Source of the DNA: Terana coerulea
Taxonomy: Eukaryota; Basidiomycota; Agaricomycetes; Polyporales; Phanerochaetaceae
DNA: 11,321 bases
Direction of reading: 5' to 3'
Assembly: GCA_024811115.1 (NCBI GenBank)
Contig: JAKOGH010000968.1
Coordinates: 1 to 11,321 of the forward strand
The position numbers and the translations under genes are program-made. The first letter of the stretch is position 1. Every line of letters starts with the position of its first letter. This document shows, one piece after another, positions 8,469 through 11,321 of this stretch. Below the pieces are notes generated by a model. That model searched no databases. It saw only the letters and a program-made list of their open reading frames with translations, and was not told where the DNA came from.

Positions 8469-9057
8469 GGAGGCCAGAACTTCCGGTACGTTATTAAGCA
8501 ATTATTATTAAGTCCCACAAGAGCCTGTAGGCCTGGAAGTCGGAGCAAGTGGGCGTTGAAGACGAAGATTCATGATGAAGTTACGCAGGAGGTCGTCCTG
8601 CAGAGTGCAAAGCCAGAGAGCGCCGCGCGGCCATCAAAGCGTCGCTTATGGGCAGTAGTATCTTCTATTTCTGATCGCCGCTCACGGCCACGCTGCACCG
8701 CCGGCGCTACGGAACGTCGCTCTCGACGACGCTGTCGGAACTGGAAGCGTTGGACATCGGCATGCCGCATGCGCAGCGGTCGGTCTCAAACCTCTGACTT
8801 TGCAGTCTCCGTTTGCTGTTTAGTCGTTCTCGAAGATCCCGAAAATGCTGTGGAGAAGCTCATTTACCTTTACTACCTTCGACTCAAGACTCGCCGTTTA
8901 GAAGCTAATAATCGCGATTCACTGATCATCTGCCAGTGTGACCTTGTACGTGCATATGTTTCGTCGGGTTTGAGAACCCAGTACTTACCAATGTTACCAT
9001 CAGCACCAGTCAAAGAAGTGGCGGACAGTTTCGGATCTCTCAGCTCGCGGACGTTAT

Positions 9058-9120
9058 GTAAGTTCTACCATTTGCGCTTCACTGTGAGAAATACTTATTA
9101 AGCTCTCATACTGTGCCTAG
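9058..9120 (+). other. Candidate orphan intron (plus strand)
   Basis: GTAAGT starts at 9058 and CTGTGCCTAG ends at 9120, giving 63 nt, close to the intron sizes of both flanking genes. No exon on either side could be tied to a known family, so this may be a remnant of an unrecognised gene or a leader intron. Confidence 0.3.
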
Positions 9121-9521
9121 AGCGAGACGCTGTCTGTGTGTCCCCAAGGAGCGTTCTACGTACTCTAGGCCGTATCATGAGGACATGAGAGCCTGCGTGG
9201 TCGCGTATCTTCCCAAACTATCCATATCAACAGAGCACCAAGCAAAGAACGGAGCAGTCATGACACCGATGCGCGGCACGGACCACACATTTCGCCTGCT
9301 GTCGCAGTCAGGGGCTGGCCTGCGGACACGACTGCGTTATAGGGCTCGGAGAAGTCGTCGCACACCGACATCAATGCATATCGCATGTTTCGTCTCCATC
9401 ATTCGGCGCGAGCTTTCAGCAAGCAAATCACCGTTGATCAACGTCGATCCATTGGGCGGCCTTTGGTGGCGTCAGCATGATCTGCCATAATACGCGCACG
9501 TACCTGGAAAACACCGCGCCG

Positions 9522-9528
9522 TATTTAA
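9522..9528 (+). promoter_or_regulatory. TATA-like element upstream of the DUF6533 gene
   Basis: TATTTAA lies 60 nt upstream of the proposed ATG at 9588, a plausible distance for a short fungal 5' leader. It is a weak match to a TATA box and could be chance. Confidence 0.3.
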
Positions 9529-9587
9529 CAGTGAGTTGTTCGGCAACAATCGCGCTCTGTGGCTCACGACTTCCGACTCTCGCTGTC

Positions 9588-11270
9588 ATGTCCTCCACAG
9601 ATGAACTTGATCCAGCAGTGGTCTCCCAGTAGTACGTATATTCTGCCCTGCCACTGCACAACAGTCGAACGACTACTGAGTTCTGCTCTCAGTCTACTCT
9701 CTGAATACGTCCAGACGGGTGCAGCGGGTGAGTCCACAGACTTTTTGCACAGTTCATACTTGAGTTTGACCGTACATCGTAGCTCTAGTGTTCTATGAAT
9801 ATCTCATCACGATTCCTGGCGAAGTCAGCTCAGTATGGCAGCAGAAGTTCTCAGGCGTGTCGGTACTGCTCGTTTCGACGCGGTGGGCGATCCTTGCCGA
9901 GACCATCTTGCAGTTGATACCGGCCGCAGCAGACGTAAGTACTCTGGAGCGACTAGCGAAAGATCTCTTTGAACCGACTTCTTTCGTAGAAGTGAGTTGT
10001 GCACATTAATGTGTCAAGCTAAAGCTCATGAGAGCTCCCATTCAGCTGTAAACCCATCCTCATAATGATGCAAGTGTGCGTACAACTTGGGACCATCCAG
10101 GCAGCGCGTACGTCATTCCTCCATCTTGATCTGTTCAAACCGTTCTCATGATCAGTGAAGTATTCTCCGCCCTGCGAGTCTCTGCCATTTGGAACAGGAA
10201 TGTCCCACTGTTTCTACTGGTTTTGGTTCTTGGGCTAGTGCCACTCGGTACAAACATTGTGAGTAAACCTCCCACATGTATATCGAGCCGTGTCGACTAA
10301 CACACAATGTACACGTGCAGTTCACGCTAGCCGTCTCGGAATATCCCTTCTTACCAGCACCGTTCGCAATATGCTTCCAATCAGCCAATATATCCGACGA
10401 CCTCTTTAATACGTACGCGGTACCACTGTGCTTTGTATTTGACCACGTTCTCACCCTTTTTTGCGCGATCAGGCGTAAGTTTCGCACCTCCAGGAGGGGT
10501 TACCTGGTTTAGGCTAACTAAATTCTTCGTCAGTCGTGTACGTCACGCGGATACCTCTCATAGCCAGTGACCTTTGGTCCTCGCTTTAACGTGGATCAAG
10601 ACTGCAGGGACTCTACGTGAGGCACGACGGCTGAACGTTTCGGTCAGTATCGCCACATGCCCGCTCCGTGATGGTGAGTTCAGCGGTATGCCGCATTATC
10701 AGGTGCTGATTTGCGCTTCTGTGCAGGCACCATATTCTTCATTATCCTCCTCGTTCTGAACCTGGGGCAGATACTTACAAGGATGGGAGTACGTGCCTAC
10801 GACGGTTTTGTCCCTCGTTAATATATTAACTAGAACATCATAACAGATCGCTGCTCCCGTATCGGCATTTGTGGACGTTATGGTAAGCTCGTGTATTTTA
10901 GCCGTAACAAGTCCCTTGAATTCAGCACAATATATCCAGCCACCGCTCCTCATATCTCGCTTCATCATAAATCTCCGGCAGGCAGCGCAGTCGGGCATTG
11001 CCTTCGACGCTACAAGCACGCTTTGGAAGCAGTCTCAGTTCTCCGTCCCTGGATTCCGAGTACCCACCGACATCATCGGGAATATGGGGAGACGCTGCAG
11101 AATGACCAAGAAGACTATGAGGACTTCGAGACCGAGCATACTCATTCTGCCGCAGAGACCGGTGACGCCGTGAGTTTGTCATTAGCCATTAGTTCGCAGT
11201 TGTTCACATCAACTCATGACAGAGCCACCCAGCGGATTGCCCGCTAGACGCACACCAGCATACTGTGTAG
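9588..11270 (+). CDS. DUF6533 seven-helix-type membrane protein, eleven exons, frame disrupted
   Basis: Exons: 9588-9631, 9693-9727, 9783-9934, 10035-10107, 10161-10258, 10321-10474, 10534-10673, 10727-10788, 10847-10882, 10940-11169, 11223-11270, with GT-AG introns of 53-100 nt. The product would be about 357 residues, normal for the family. The DUF6533 motif is at residues 31-61: YEYLITIPGEV, then W45 and RW at 60-61. Further landmarks are SCK (81-83), LFSALRVSAIWNRN (102-115), TRIPLIASD, LALTWIKT, LRDG, NLGQIL and SRFIINLRQ. Hydrophobic helices near 22-37, 50-75, 84-110, 115-136, 187-208, 233-252 and 255-272 suggest seven passes; 166-185 is an extra hydrophobic stretch. The frame is lost at the TTT of 10573-10575 and apparently at the GGGG of 11086-11089. 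Each looks like one missing base, and exons 7 and 10 are each one base short of the expected phase. Function is unknown; the family resembles GPCR-like proteins only in topology. The exon 4 and exon 6 borders are the least certain. Confidence 0.86.
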
Positions 11271-11321
11271 TGCGTAGCTGGAGAGGTGTGACATGCGACC
11301 CTCTCACGTTATACGTAGGCG

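Larger units (their letters stand above)
8469..9587. other. Divergent intergenic region with conflicting coding signals
   Basis: This stretch separates the starts of the two divergent genes and must contain both promoters. No protein family could be recognised. On the minus strand, open segments with plausible splice borders read protein-like: 9064-8989 (contains RELRDPKLSATSLTGADG, then GTAAGT), 8847 to about 8792 (contains SGSSRTTKQQTETAKSE) and 8598 to about 8509 (contains DDLLRNFIMNLRLQRP, after CTCTGCAG). On the plus strand, about 8690-8790 reads SLSTTLSELEALDIGMPHAQ, and 9058-9120 is a good 63-nt GTAAGT-to-CTAG intron candidate. The two readings exclude each other in places. It may be a decayed or unrecognised small gene, or 5' exons of the DUF6535 gene. 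Confidence 0.4.

Noticed and set aside
8707..8757. Minus-strand ATG with a Ser/Asp/Val-rich N-terminus-like reading (MSNASSSDSVVESDVP)
   Set aside because: It ends in TAG after 16 codons with no good donor before the stop, so it cannot be joined to the DUF6535 gene without assuming a mutation.
9249..9390. Minus-strand stretch with DDFSEPY, recalling the DDFSR motif of copia-type integrases
   Set aside because: The match is a few residues only; the frame is short, flanked by stops and lacks any other integrase residue or neighbouring pol sequence.

Overview
This is nuclear DNA of a basidiomycete fungus, most likely an Agaricomycete. The evidence is the two recognisable genes. Both encode membrane-protein families largely confined to Basidiomycota (a DUF6535 protein and a DUF6533 protein), and both are split by short GT-AG introns, mostly 53-66 nt, as in mushroom-forming fungi. 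There is no prokaryotic operon structure, rRNA or CRISPR array.

Layout. Bases 1 to about 5000 carry no gene I can recognise. They hold an LTR-like or promoter-like segment at the left edge, two further TATA-box/pyrimidine-rich promoter-like stretches, a hairpin-bearing duplicated module near 3.06-3.25 kb, a degenerate repeat series to about 3.7 kb, and unrecognised open frames around 4.1-4.75 kb. Bases 5017-6001 look like a degenerate non-autonomous DNA transposon: 9-bp inverted ends, GC-rich subterminal clusters of a CTCRTGAG-type motif, and an interior with a tRNA-like A box/B box pair. It ends 28 bp short of the stop codon of the DUF6535 gene.

Bases 6029-8468 (minus strand) are a four-exon DUF6535 gene that splices to an intact 749-residue protein with four or five membrane segments near the N-terminus. 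Bases 9588-11270 (plus strand) are an eleven-exon DUF6533 gene for a seven-helix-type membrane protein of about 357 residues. Its conserved frame is broken at one position (near 10573) and probably at a second (near 11086), each looking like one missing base in a short homopolymer, so it is either a recent pseudogene or contains sequence errors. The two genes are divergent and separated by about 1.1 kb with conflicting coding signals on both strands.

How they work together: both families are of unknown function. Head-to-head placement permits a shared upstream region, but nothing in the sequence shows joint regulation. I found no strong case for a new multi-gene system. The best leads are the transposon-like element against the DUF6535 3' end, the frame breaks in the DUF6533 gene, and the unresolved intergenic region.
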